From: Halomonas sp. SpR1
GTDB taxonomy: Bacteria > Pseudomonadota > Gammaproteobacteria > Pseudomonadales > Halomonadaceae
Assembly: GCF_031010175.1 (NCBI RefSeq)
Contig: NZ_JAUAMB010000017.1
Location: forward strand, 44,059-108,058
Length of the DNA stretch: 64,000 nt
Direction of reading: 5' to 3'
The first letter of the stretch is position 1, and each line of letters starts with the position of its first letter. Shown here piece by piece: positions 10,275 to 22,942 of this stretch. The translations under genes were made by a program, and so were the position numbers. The notes below the pieces were generated by a model. That model made no database searches and had not been told where the DNA came from. It was given only the letters and a program-made list of their open reading frames with translations.

Positions 10275-10490
10275 ATGGCGAAGGATAATGAGCAAACAGT
10301 CACTATTGATGGTAGTGAATACAATGTGGCAGACCTGTCTGAGAATGCCCGCAATCAGGTACTCAACCTGCGTGTGACCGATCAGGAGATTCAGCGCTTG
10401 AACCAGCAGCTGGCGATAGCCCAAACGGCTCGTACTGCTTATGCGCGTGCTTTAAAAGCTGAGCTTCCGGAGCAACAGAAGACACACTAA
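10275..10490 (+). CDS. DUF6447 family small protein
   Basis: 71 residues from ATG 10275 with a strong AAAGGAG site at 10262-10268. It has a short beta motif (TVTIDGSEYNVADLSENAR) followed by a helical region ending QTARTAYARALKAELP. It matches my recollection of DUF6447 proteins, which have no known activity. It is the likely prototype of the other two related proteins in this block. A strong terminator follows 38 bases later and closes the unit that begins with SapC. Confidence 0.75.
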   Translation: MAKDNEQTVTIDGSEYNVADLSENARNQVLNLRVTDQEIQRLNQQLAIAQTARTAYARALKAELPEQQKTH

Positions 10491-10527
10491 GATTAATTAG
10501 TGGTCAGGCAGTGATATCTTGTCTAGA

Positions 10528-10558
10528 GCCAGTCAGCTAACGCTGACTGGCTTTTTTT
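10528..10558 (+). terminator. Rho-independent terminator after the DUF6447 gene
   Basis: A perfect 10-bp stem, GCCAGTCAGC (10528-10537) and its complement (10542-10551), a four-base loop, and seven T residues. It ends the SapC-to-DUF6447 transcription unit. Confidence 0.9.
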
Positions 10559-10827
10559 ACGCCATCGGTTGGTGAGCGAAAAGCATCTATCGAGGTATCA
10601 GTCAATTCATGTTCGGTGGGTAAATATTGACAAATAGGGTGCTTGTCTCTATTGGTTAAGAGGGTGTGAAAAAGATGGCTGCTGTTCTCGGCCTTCTGCG
10701 TGAAAATTATAAAGGTGCTTACTAAGGGCGCTATTAGCAGCGATGGCTGTCCGCTTTATGGCATTGTTAGTGACGCTCCACCGACGATACAGGGAACGAT
10801 ATGCAGTGATGCCTGGAGGCATTAATT
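10559..10827. other. Intergenic region before the carboxypeptidase gene
   Basis: No gene or RNA is recognised. The region probably carries the promoter of the gene at 10828. GGAGG at 10814-10818 with ATG at 10828 is a good ribosome-binding site. I see no convincing operator or repeat. Confidence 0.5.
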
Positions 10828-12345
10828 ATGACAACCCCCTCCATTGAAAAAAATCTACAAACACTTTACTTAGGTATCCTAGGCCGTGCGGCTGACCCAG
10901 AAGGGTTTAATTACTGGCTAGAACAGGTCGAAAGTGGCTCTGTGGATTTAGAAGGCGTTATGGCCCTCATGCTGCAGTCTGAAGAGTTCCAGGCAAGGCG
11001 CACTGAGCTGGCCGAGCTGGAAGATAACGGCTGGGTAAACGAAGTTTATCAAAGCCTGTTTGCTCGTGAGGCCGAGGCCGAAGGCATTGAATACTGGGTA
11101 GAGCAGGCTAGCTCTGGTCAATCCCAGCAAGCGTTGTTGCAGGGTTTTATTGCAGGTGCTAGCGCAACTGATGCAGAAGCGCTTGAGGCCTATGCCTCTA
11201 TTGCTCACTTTTACTCGTCCAGTGTTGATGCTGATAGTTATGATGCAGAGCGCGCTCTTGTACAAGATAGCTTCCGGAGTAATGAACAACTTTATCAAGA
11301 TCTTGAAGCGTTGGATGCTGCCTACGATACGTTGAGCTTAGAGCAGGCCGGGGAGTCTGTGGAGGGTAGGCCCCTATACAGCGCTACGGTAGGCGAAGGA
11401 TCGCGCAAGTTAATGATTGTGACGCAACAGCATGGCGATGAGCCAACCGGAACAGAAGCGGCCATGCATTTGCTAGAGTGGCTGAGCGGTGACAGTGAGG
11501 CTGCTCAAGCGTTACGTGAGCAAGTGATGTTAACCGTGATGCCAAGGGTCAACCCCGATGGCTTCGAGCGCTGGGAGGGGCTCGTTGCCGGTGAATTAGA
11601 TCCCGAAACGACCATTGACCCTCGTCGTAACTCTGAAGATATTGATCTTAACCGTACCTGGGATTCTAGTGAAGTTATTGATGCGTCATTAATCCCAGAA
11701 ACTAACGCTGTTAGGCAGGTGATCGAAGCGACTCAACCTGAACTAATTCTTGATTACCATAACCAAAATAATTATATCAACGAGTCAGGCGAGCTCGAAA
11801 CGATGTCAATCTTATGGCCAACCAATGATGATGTCGACCCCACCATTACCGCAACAGCACAGCAAGCGGCTGTAGCCATATCACAAGGGCTCGATGATTT
11901 TGATTATGGCTACTTGTCGCTGTTTCCCGGTGGCGACACGCCACAAATAGCACGCAATGGAATTGCTATTGATGGTGTGCCTACGCTCCTCATTGAGCAA
12001 CGTGGCCTAGAAGAGCTGAGCTTAAAAGCGCTGGAAGGACTAGAGCTAGATTTTGATGCGGTTTCTAGCGCCATAGTGCTTGAGGGCGTACTGAGTATGC
12101 TAGGCGTCGTAGAAGCTATGGGGCAAAACAGTTTTGACAGCATTGATCCTGCTTTGGCAACACTGATACCTGAGCGCGGTGAACGAATTGAATTTGACGA
12201 GATTTATGCTGAAGAAATCGAATGGTCAGGCGAGAGCGAAGAGTCTCATCAAGAAGAGATAGTCGCAGGGCTGGATACGCTGATGGTAAGTACGCCCATA
12301 ATTGGCACCTCTGAGCCACTTCATCAAGAAATGCTAGTGGCTTAA
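10828..12345 (+). CDS. M14-type zinc carboxypeptidase with N-terminal DUF4214 repeats
   Basis: 505 residues. Residues 1-120 hold two DUF4214 units (LYLGILGRAADPEGFNYW and VYQSLFAREAEAEGIEYW). From about 183 follows a metallocarboxypeptidase domain with zinc ligands H202 and E205 (QHGDEPTG) and H311 (LDYHNQNN). R266/R267 and DLNR (273-276) match substrate-binding positions, and E390 (LIEQRG) is the probable catalytic glutamate. All key residues appear intact. There is no signal peptide; the tail is acidic and ends HQEMLVA. The N-terminal DUF4214 arrangement matches the S-layer-like protein, so the two may share an export or anchoring route. Substrate unknown; peptide or peptidoglycan trimming are both possible. 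Confidence 0.85.
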   Translation: MTTPSIEKNLQTLYLGILGRAADPEGFNYWLEQVESGSVDLEGVMALMLQSEEFQARRTELAELEDNGWVNEVYQSLFAREAEAEGIEYWVEQASSGQSQQALLQGFIAGASATDAEALEAYASIAHFYSSSVDADSYDAERALVQDSFRSNEQLYQDLEALDAAYDTLSLEQAGESVEGRPLYSATVGEGSRKLMIVTQQHGDEPTGTEAAMHLLEWLSGDSEAAQALREQVMLTVMPRVNPDGFERWEGLVAGELDPETTIDPRRNSEDIDLNRTWDSSEVIDASLIPETNAVRQVIEATQPELILDYHNQNNYINESGELETMSILWPTNDDVDPTITATAQQAAVAISQGLDDFDYGYLSLFPGGDTPQIARNGIAIDGVPTLLIEQRGLEELSLKALEGLELDFDAVSSAIVLEGVLSMLGVVEAMGQNSFDSIDPALATLIPERGERIEFDEIYAEEIEWSGESEESHQEEIVAGLDTLMVSTPIIGTSEPLHQEMLVA

Positions 12346-12378
12346 GGGTAGGCCTGTCGCCCGTTAAGATTGAGTATC

Positions 12379-12426
12379 AAAAGCTTTCCCATAAGCTCTG
12401 AGTTAGAGCAGGGGAAGCTTTTTTAT
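12379..12426 (+). terminator. Terminator after the carboxypeptidase gene
   Basis: An outer stem AAGCTTTCCC (12381-12390) pairs with GGGGAAGCTT (12411-12420) through one G-U pair. It encloses a smaller hairpin (GCTCT, 12395-12399, with AGAGC, 12405-12409) and is followed by a T run. Confidence 0.75.
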
Positions 12427-12436
12427 TACCTTGCCA

Positions 12437-12502
12437 AGCCCTCTGGCTCTTTAACAAACTGAGGGTGTTGTTATTGAGTGACAAGAGGAAATCGGCACCG
12501 CC
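12437..12502 (-). pseudogene. 3'-end remnant of a flgO-like gene
   Basis: Read on the minus strand, this stretch encodes GADFLLSLNNNTLSLL...W, which matches the last residues of the FlgO-like lipoprotein at 19879-20469 (SADFRMPLNNNTRSLL...W). At the DNA level 12441-12502 and 19889-19950 align without gaps and agree at about 50 of 62 positions by my hand count. There is no start, and the adhesin stop codon lies 36 bases before it in the direction of reading. It is best read as the tail of a duplicated, broken flgO-like gene left beside the adhesin. Confidence 0.7.
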
Positions 12503-12519
12503 ACTTAGCTGCGGTGCCG
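12493..12519 (-). terminator. Probable terminator hairpin of the adhesin gene
   Basis: A perfect 9-bp inverted repeat CGGCACCGC / GCGGTGCCG with a nine-base loop lies 19 bases after the adhesin stop on the minus strand. It is followed there by a T/C-rich but imperfect run, so termination is likely but not textbook. Confidence 0.5.
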
Positions 12520-12537
12520 TTGGGTTGGTTTATGGCC

Positions 12538-18642
<6,105 letters not shown>

Positions 18643-18710
18643 GGTAGCCTCTTTAACAGTGAACGAGCACAGCGTGCTTTCAATGTTAGCTAGTTAGTTA
18701 ATTGTTGGTA

Positions 18711-19379
18711 TTAAGGGCGGGATGGATAGATGCCGTTAAGCGCCACGCAGTAACGAATACCCTGCTGGGGTGGCAGGTTGTTAAAGGGCACTGCTTGTCC
18801 TGTCGATCCTACTTGAACCTGGCCACCTTCGATGCTAACAGGAAAGGGAGAGGTCAAAGTCTCAGACCAAATGGTCGCGCTGCCAGGGCCGCCACCTGAA
18901 GCGGCAAGGTACGGATTAGTACTGCTAGGTGTGGATGAATTATTACTGCTGTTACTCGAAACCGGCAGCTGCGAATTAGTAACAGTAGCCGCGTGAGTAT
19001 GAGGGGCTAGATTGGCACTCGTTAACGTAGTGATTTCGGTGCCACGTGTTTCACCTGCAACAACTGGGGATAATCCTGGGCCGTTACCCAGTCCAACAGG
19101 CGTGCGTCCTTGTAAGTCGGGCAGTCTAAACGTTTGAGTACCATTACCGCCATAGGTAGTGCCGAGTAGTGAGAAAAGAGCGGAGTTTTGGGCAATAGAA
19201 AGCAACTGCCCCCGCGCTTCAGCGTATTGGTTCGGGCAATAGCTAGCGGCGGTCAAGCAAATGGAGCCTATGTAGGGTTCGCTACTGCAAGTGGCATTTG
19301 CAGTCGTTGTAATTCCAAGCATTCCTAATAAAGCAGTAGCCAGGGCTACAGGACGATAAAAACAGGTGAGTTGTTTCAT
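18711..19379 (-). CDS. Secreted phage tail-collar domain protein
   Basis: 222 residues. The first 29 form a signal peptide (hydrophobic ALATALLGMLGITTTANA, cleavage near ANA-T). It is followed by a tail-collar fold segment with the hallmarks QGRTPVGLG, LPDLQGR and NLAPHTHAA. Such proteins occur in tail fibres and in the microcystin-dependent (MdpB) family of non-phage exported proteins. Several cysteines cluster near the mature N-terminus. The gene ends 68 bases before the adhesin start on the same strand, so the two may be co-transcribed. No other phage gene is nearby, which argues against a prophage origin. Function is unknown; a surface structural role is plausible. Confidence 0.75.
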   Translation of the reverse strand: MKQLTCFYRPVALATALLGMLGITTTANATCSSEPYIGSICLTAASYCPNQYAEARGQLLSIAQNSALFSLLGTTYGGNGTQTFRLPDLQGRTPVGLGNGPGLSPVVAGETRGTEITTLTSANLAPHTHAATVTNSQLPVSSNSSNNSSTPSSTNPYLAASGGGPGSATIWSETLTSPFPVSIEGGQVQVGSTGQAVPFNNLPPQQGIRYCVALNGIYPSRP

Positions 19380-19732
19380 GGTTATTTTCCCTTGAGTTTT
19401 TTAGTTTTTTATTGCTCTTGAAGCTTAGCCATTTCCTTATTTTCTGTCACTAATAATTACTTAGTCCTAGCAAAAATTGCTGGTGATATGTCAATTTTAT
19501 GAAGTTTTGAAACGCTGGTTTCAATTGACTGTTTTTATCTTTGGTCTGAGTTTTGTCGTTACAGATGGCCCATATAAATTTTATTTATTGAAGAGACTCT
19601 CTTTATGAGGTTTAAGGGGGATTTGCTTTGTTAAAGACGCTATAAAAATTAGAGTTTACGAATATAGACAATGAACCATGGGGGGCGCCGAGTGCATAGT
19701 GGCAATTTAGAGAGTTAAAAGACCATGCAAGA
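19380..19732. promoter_or_regulatory. AT-rich control region upstream of the tail-collar and adhesin genes
   Basis: About 350 bases without a gene and clearly richer in A and T than the rest of the window. It contains a 7-4-7 inverted repeat (TTGAAAC / GTTTCAA, 19507-19524) and several TATA-like stretches. It probably carries the promoter of the minus-strand tail-collar/adhesin unit. An AT-rich region like this would suit a nucleoid-protein-silenced accessory operon, which is inference. Confidence 0.4.
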
Positions 19733-19769
19733 GCGAAGAGCCGCCATTATCATAATGGCGGCTCTTCGC
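19733..19769 (-). terminator. Perfect 18-bp inverted repeat, likely terminator of the FlgO-like unit
   Basis: Positions 19733-19750 and 19752-19769 are exact reverse complements separated by one base. It lies 110 bases after the stop of the FlgO-like gene, in that gene's direction. No long T run follows, so termination may be weak or the element may have another role. Confidence 0.5.
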
Positions 19770-19878
19770 ATCAATTCAGTTTCAATGTGAACTTAGCCAG
19801 AATACTCCAAGGCACACTGCAAAGTTATATTTTTTACTTACCAAACTTGACAGCGCAGCACGACCTGCAGGTAAGAGC

Positions 19879-20469
19879 TCACCAGCCTCCCTGGCCCTCT
19901 AACAAGCTGCGGGTGTTGTTATTGAGCGGCATGCGAAAATCGGCGCTGCCGAGTACCATGGCATCGCCTGCCCGCACTACCCTAGCACTCACATAGACGT
20001 AGTCCTGGCCCTGTGCATAGGTGCCCATTAAAATTGAGCGGGCGTTGTGCTGAGCGGTTAGGCGCTGAACTTGCCGTGAAAGAATTAATTCCCCCACGCT
20101 CTCTTCGATGAACATGCTGTCGCGCATTTTAACTTCGCGTACCTGCATACCCTGGCGGGCCAGGGCGGACGCCATAATTTCAGAGCTGATACGCCCCAGT
20201 GTCGACGACTGGCTTAGATTATCGATGCTCACAAAGGTGGCGGCGATCATGGGGCTATAGCGCGTTAACTCTGGATTGCTGGCAACCATCTGCTCGGCAG
20301 CTGCATGAACCAATTCAGAGAGATCGGGTTCCGGTTCAGCGGGTCTGTTGTTAGCATTGCCCAGCGTGCCGCAGCCAGCCAGTAGCAGTAGCGTTATTCC
20401 AATGGCCATTCCACGGGTAGCATGGCTGAGCGTGCGGGCGCGCTGAATATTGAAAAGTGTCATCAACAT
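19879..20469 (-). CDS. FlgO-like outer-membrane lipoprotein
   Basis: 196 residues from ATG 20469, four bases after the stop of the upstream gene; a second ATG at 20463 is equally possible. The frame extends upstream, but that part overlaps the previous gene and precedes the lipobox. The N-terminus carries a lipoprotein signal with lipobox LLAGC. The body has the FlgO-domain look (SPMIAATFVSIDNLSQSSTLGRISSEIMASALARQGMQVREV). In Vibrio, FlgO supports flagellar outer-ring stability. No other flagellar structural genes are here, so the role in this organism is open. A decayed copy of its 3' end lies at 12437-12502. Confidence 0.75.
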   Translation of the reverse strand: MLMTLFNIQRARTLSHATRGMAIGITLLLLAGCGTLGNANNRPAEPEPDLSELVHAAAEQMVASNPELTRYSPMIAATFVSIDNLSQSSTLGRISSEIMASALARQGMQVREVKMRDSMFIEESVGELILSRQVQRLTAQHNARSILMGTYAQGQDYVYVSARVVRAGDAMVLGSADFRMPLNNNTRSLLEGQGGW

Positions 20470-20473
20470 GAAA

Positions 20474-21211
20474 TTACCACGTATCAGTAAGGGGAACGGA
20501 GGGTGTGGTAGGTGCCTGGGGCACGCGATGAGGGGCATATTGACGACGATCACCGGCATTGATGTAGTAAATGTTGGATGAAGAGTAGAGAATTCGTTCG
20601 CCATCGATGATTTGTGTGGTCACGATGATCTCTTCGTCACCGGTGTGCGTCCAGCTGCCGCTGGTAGTGTCGGCAAGCATGCCAGCGGGAATCAACCCCA
20701 AAGCAGGTTCGGCCCACTGGTTAAAGGGAATAGTGGCCACGGCGATACCCGCGGTGAGTGCGGTAAAAGCGCCGACGGGGGGGCGGATAAAACCACGATC
20801 CCGGTGTTCGACAACTTCGACATTAAAGGTAATGTTGGCACTGTTAGCAGTCGGGACGGTGGTGAGGTTAGCCCCCCGTGAGACCAGCTCGCTGGTCAGC
20901 AGCGCGCGAAAGCCGCGGCCAAATTCACCGCCACTGTAAGCGTGCAGTGCTTCACTGTCTGGCTCGCTAATGTGTAAATCGCGATTGCGAACGCGCTCGC
21001 GTTGCAAAATGCTGGTAGCTTCATGGCGGGCCAGCACATCCCAATGGTGGGCAGCCTGCATACGCTGCTGTTCGGTATAGGGATAGGTTGTGGCGATCGG
21101 CGCTTGAGATGTGTTGGCATAAAAGCAGCCGCTGAGCATTAAGCTTGCCAGCCCCAGGCTAACAGGACGTATGAAATAGGGTATTGGGAATAATCTGGGA
21201 CGGGTGCGCAC
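20474..21211 (-). CDS. Putative lipoprotein, partner of the FlgO-like protein
   Basis: 245 residues from GTG 21211, preceded on the minus strand by AAGGA. A signal sequence with lipobox LMLSGC ends near residue 29. The mature part contains HEATSILQRERVRNRDLHI and YINAGDRRQYAPH and resembles no family I can name. The stop lies only four bases before the FlgO-like start, so the two genes are probably translated together and work in the same outer-membrane complex. Confidence 0.65.
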   Translation of the reverse strand: MRTRPRLFPIPYFIRPVSLGLASLMLSGCFYANTSQAPIATTYPYTEQQRMQAAHHWDVLARHEATSILQRERVRNRDLHISEPDSEALHAYSGGEFGRGFRALLTSELVSRGANLTTVPTANSANITFNVEVVEHRDRGFIRPPVGAFTALTAGIAVATIPFNQWAEPALGLIPAGMLADTTSGSWTHTGDEEIIVTTQIIDGERILYSSSNIYYINAGDRRQYAPHRVPQAPTTPSVPLTDTW

Positions 21212-21256
21212 CTGCTGGTTCCTTTTTCGCTACAAAACGGCTTTTGATAGACTGTT

Positions 21257-21368
21257 CGCCATGCTTAGCTTGCCATGCCTAATTCGACGTACCTAGCTCT
21301 ATGTGGCTAATTATAAGCATCTGATTTGACAAGCCTAGCTTGATGTACCTAGTTCGTCATATTTAGCT
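21257..21368. repeat. Array of eight degenerate 14-bp tandem repeats
   Basis: The 112 bases divide exactly into eight 14-base units: CGCCATGCTTAGCT, TGCCATGCCTAATT, CGACGTACCTAGCT, CTATGTGGCTAATT, ATAAGCATCTGATT, TGACAAGCCTAGCT, TGATGTACCTAGTT and CGTCATATTTAGCT. The right half (CCTAGCT-like) is best conserved. The array fills most of the space between the divergently transcribed lipoprotein unit (starts 21211) and the MotB-like gene (starts 21412), so it may affect both promoters. No spacers separate the units, so this is not CRISPR. Confidence 0.85.
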
Positions 21369-21411
21369 AGATCGGCCACGAGGTTAAAAACTTTAATGAG
21401 CGATAATACCA

Positions 21412-22407
21412 ATGCTTGAAGATCATCGCGGCGGCCCGCGCCACGATTCGCTAATGTCGGCCTATCATGAAGGTGATAGTGGTAGTGGTTGGATGATCAG
21501 CTATCTCGATATCATGACCTTGTTGGTGGCTCTTTTCGTGGTCATTATTGCCGCGGCAGGGCCAGTAATACCCCAGTGGAACCAGGCAGACAGTGAGAGT
21601 GATTATACATCGTCGGCCCTGGAAGTCCCGCTGCCTGAGTCTTTGGCCCAGCTAAATCACGAGCGTGCGGACATTGCCCGGTGGAGCGGGGCGGGATTGA
21701 GCCCTATGGCCATTAGTGCGGCGCTCGGCGTCGCAGGGCTGCCCAAGTTGACCGATCTTCCTCGGCGAGTCAGCGTCGGTGTCCCACCGCTTTTGGCAGC
21801 ACCACTGCCGCCCGCTGAGCCGGTTATTTCTTTACCCAAACTGTTGATGCCCGCGGGCAGCGATGATTTTACATCACCCTTAGCTGACTACATGGTGGTG
21901 TTGACTGACCGCCCCCCGGTGAATGTAGAAGCAGTGAGTGATGAGTCAGTCTCGGGGGCACTTGCGCTAAATCAGGCGCTTTCGGAACGTGTAGAAGAGT
22001 CTACCTATCTGCCCGACCTTGAGGGGGTTGAGGTCTCACGGGTGGCCGAGGGGATTAGTCTCCGCGTGCAGGATCAACTGCTGTTTCCCTCGGCAACGGC
22101 TGAGCTAACCAATGACGGATCGTCACTAGTGGGCAGTTTGCTGGAAACTATTCAGCGCTACGATGGCGAAGTATGGGTCGAGGGGCACTCGGATAGCCAG
22201 ACCATCAATACCGATGAGTTCTCGTCTAATTGGGCATTATCTAGCGCCCGCGCGATTGCCATTGTGGAAGCGCTGGAAGCCGCGGGGGTAGATGCCGAGC
22301 GGCTACGCGCCGTAGGTTTGGCGGCCACAAAGCCATTGGAAAGCAACGCCACTGCTGAAGGGCGTGCGCGTAATCGTCGAGTTGAAGTGGTGATTCATGT
22401 CGAATAG
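21412..22407 (+). CDS. MotB-like protein with OmpA/MotB C-terminal domain
   Basis: 331 residues from ATG 21412; ATG 21454 is an alternative closer to the membrane segment. A short cytoplasmic head precedes one transmembrane helix (ISYLDIMTLLVALFVVIIAAAG, about 29-50). The aspartate in YLDIMTLL aligns with the proton-carrying Asp of MotB. A long periplasmic linker leads to an OmpA-like peptidoglycan-binding domain (VEGHSDS, SSARA, NRRVEVVI). There is no motA partner. It may be an orphan stator-like or cell-wall anchor protein serving the divergent lipoprotein pair; which one cannot be decided from sequence. Confidence 0.75.
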   Translation: MLEDHRGGPRHDSLMSAYHEGDSGSGWMISYLDIMTLLVALFVVIIAAAGPVIPQWNQADSESDYTSSALEVPLPESLAQLNHERADIARWSGAGLSPMAISAALGVAGLPKLTDLPRRVSVGVPPLLAAPLPPAEPVISLPKLLMPAGSDDFTSPLADYMVVLTDRPPVNVEAVSDESVSGALALNQALSERVEESTYLPDLEGVEVSRVAEGISLRVQDQLLFPSATAELTNDGSSLVGSLLETIQRYDGEVWVEGHSDSQTINTDEFSSNWALSSARAIAIVEALEAAGVDAERLRAVGLAATKPLESNATAEGRARNRRVEVVIHVE

Positions 22408-22514
22408 TGGGTGAAAATAGTGAGTGAAGACGCACTCTCATACCTTTCAACCAGTATTGAGCCGCTAAACGAGCAGCTACTCGGTGCTAGGCGTTTCAGT
22501 GGCGGGGCGGGGGC

Positions 22515-22540
22515 AAAAAAAACCCGCCGGGAAGGCGGGT
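22515..22540 (-). terminator. Strong minus-strand Rho-independent terminator
   Basis: On the minus strand, ACCCGCC pairs with GGCGGGT across a TTCCC loop, followed by eight T. On the plus strand the hairpin has no T run, so it does not serve the MotB-like gene. No minus-strand protein gene ends here. Confidence 0.9.
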
Positions 22541-22609
22541 ATCAAAGGGCTTGGCTCACTGCAGCCCACCGGCATCAGGTGAGGGGTGTACAGGATGCAC
22601 GGTGGGTAC
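22515..22609 (-). ncRNA. Candidate small RNA, about 95 nt
   Basis: On the minus strand, a promoter (22616-22643) and a textbook terminator (22515-22540) enclose about 95 bases with no open reading frame of note. Inside, CCCACC and GGTGGG segments can pair to form a stem near the 5' end. The sequence does not match 4.5S, 6S, tmRNA or RsmY/Z as I know them. The start position (near 22609) is estimated as about seven bases after the -10 element. Confidence 0.55.
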
Positions 22610-22615
22610 AATTTC

Positions 22616-22643
22616 AGTATAGCTATTTATTGAACGTTGCCAA
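22616..22643 (-). promoter_or_regulatory. Sigma-70 promoter of the candidate small RNA
   Basis: Minus strand: TTGGCA (22643-22638), 16-base spacer, TATACT (22621-22616). Each hexamer is one base from consensus. Confidence 0.6.
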
Positions 22644-22942
22644 GTGCTGTGACGCTTTTTGTAGAACTATTTTTATTTTTGCAAATTATATTTTGTCTTC
22701 TGATAGAAAATAGCGCCAGAAGCGCACTGATCTGTTTCATGCACTCTTTTGGTGCGCTTGCGTTGCCTCTTTTTGGTGCTTGGCTGTTTTCCACCTTATC
22801 TATTCCGTAAGTTGCTATGTAACACCCTGTTGAACCAATGCTTCTCTGTTTTGGCTTATTAATTGCTATGCTTTCCATAGCCATTAGGTGTCCCCAGACA
22901 TGACGCCTTAACGATGCGTTAAGGCCGAAGAGAGGTAGTGCC
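22644..22942. other. Intergenic region before the phosphatase gene
   Basis: No credible gene. A possible hairpin AAGCGCAC (22720-22727) / GTGCGCTT (22752-22759) lies here. The promoter of the plus-strand phosphatase unit is probably in this stretch. AGAGGT (22930-22935) is the ribosome-binding site for ATG 22943. A minus-strand reading frame crossing this area has no start signal and overlaps the phosphatase start, so I do not call it. Confidence 0.4.

Noticed and set aside
18711..19379. Prophage remnant
   Set aside because: Only one tail-collar-type protein, with a signal peptide, and no other phage gene or integrase in the window.
21257..21368. CRISPR array
   Set aside because: The 14-base units are adjacent and degenerate, with no spacers and no cas genes.
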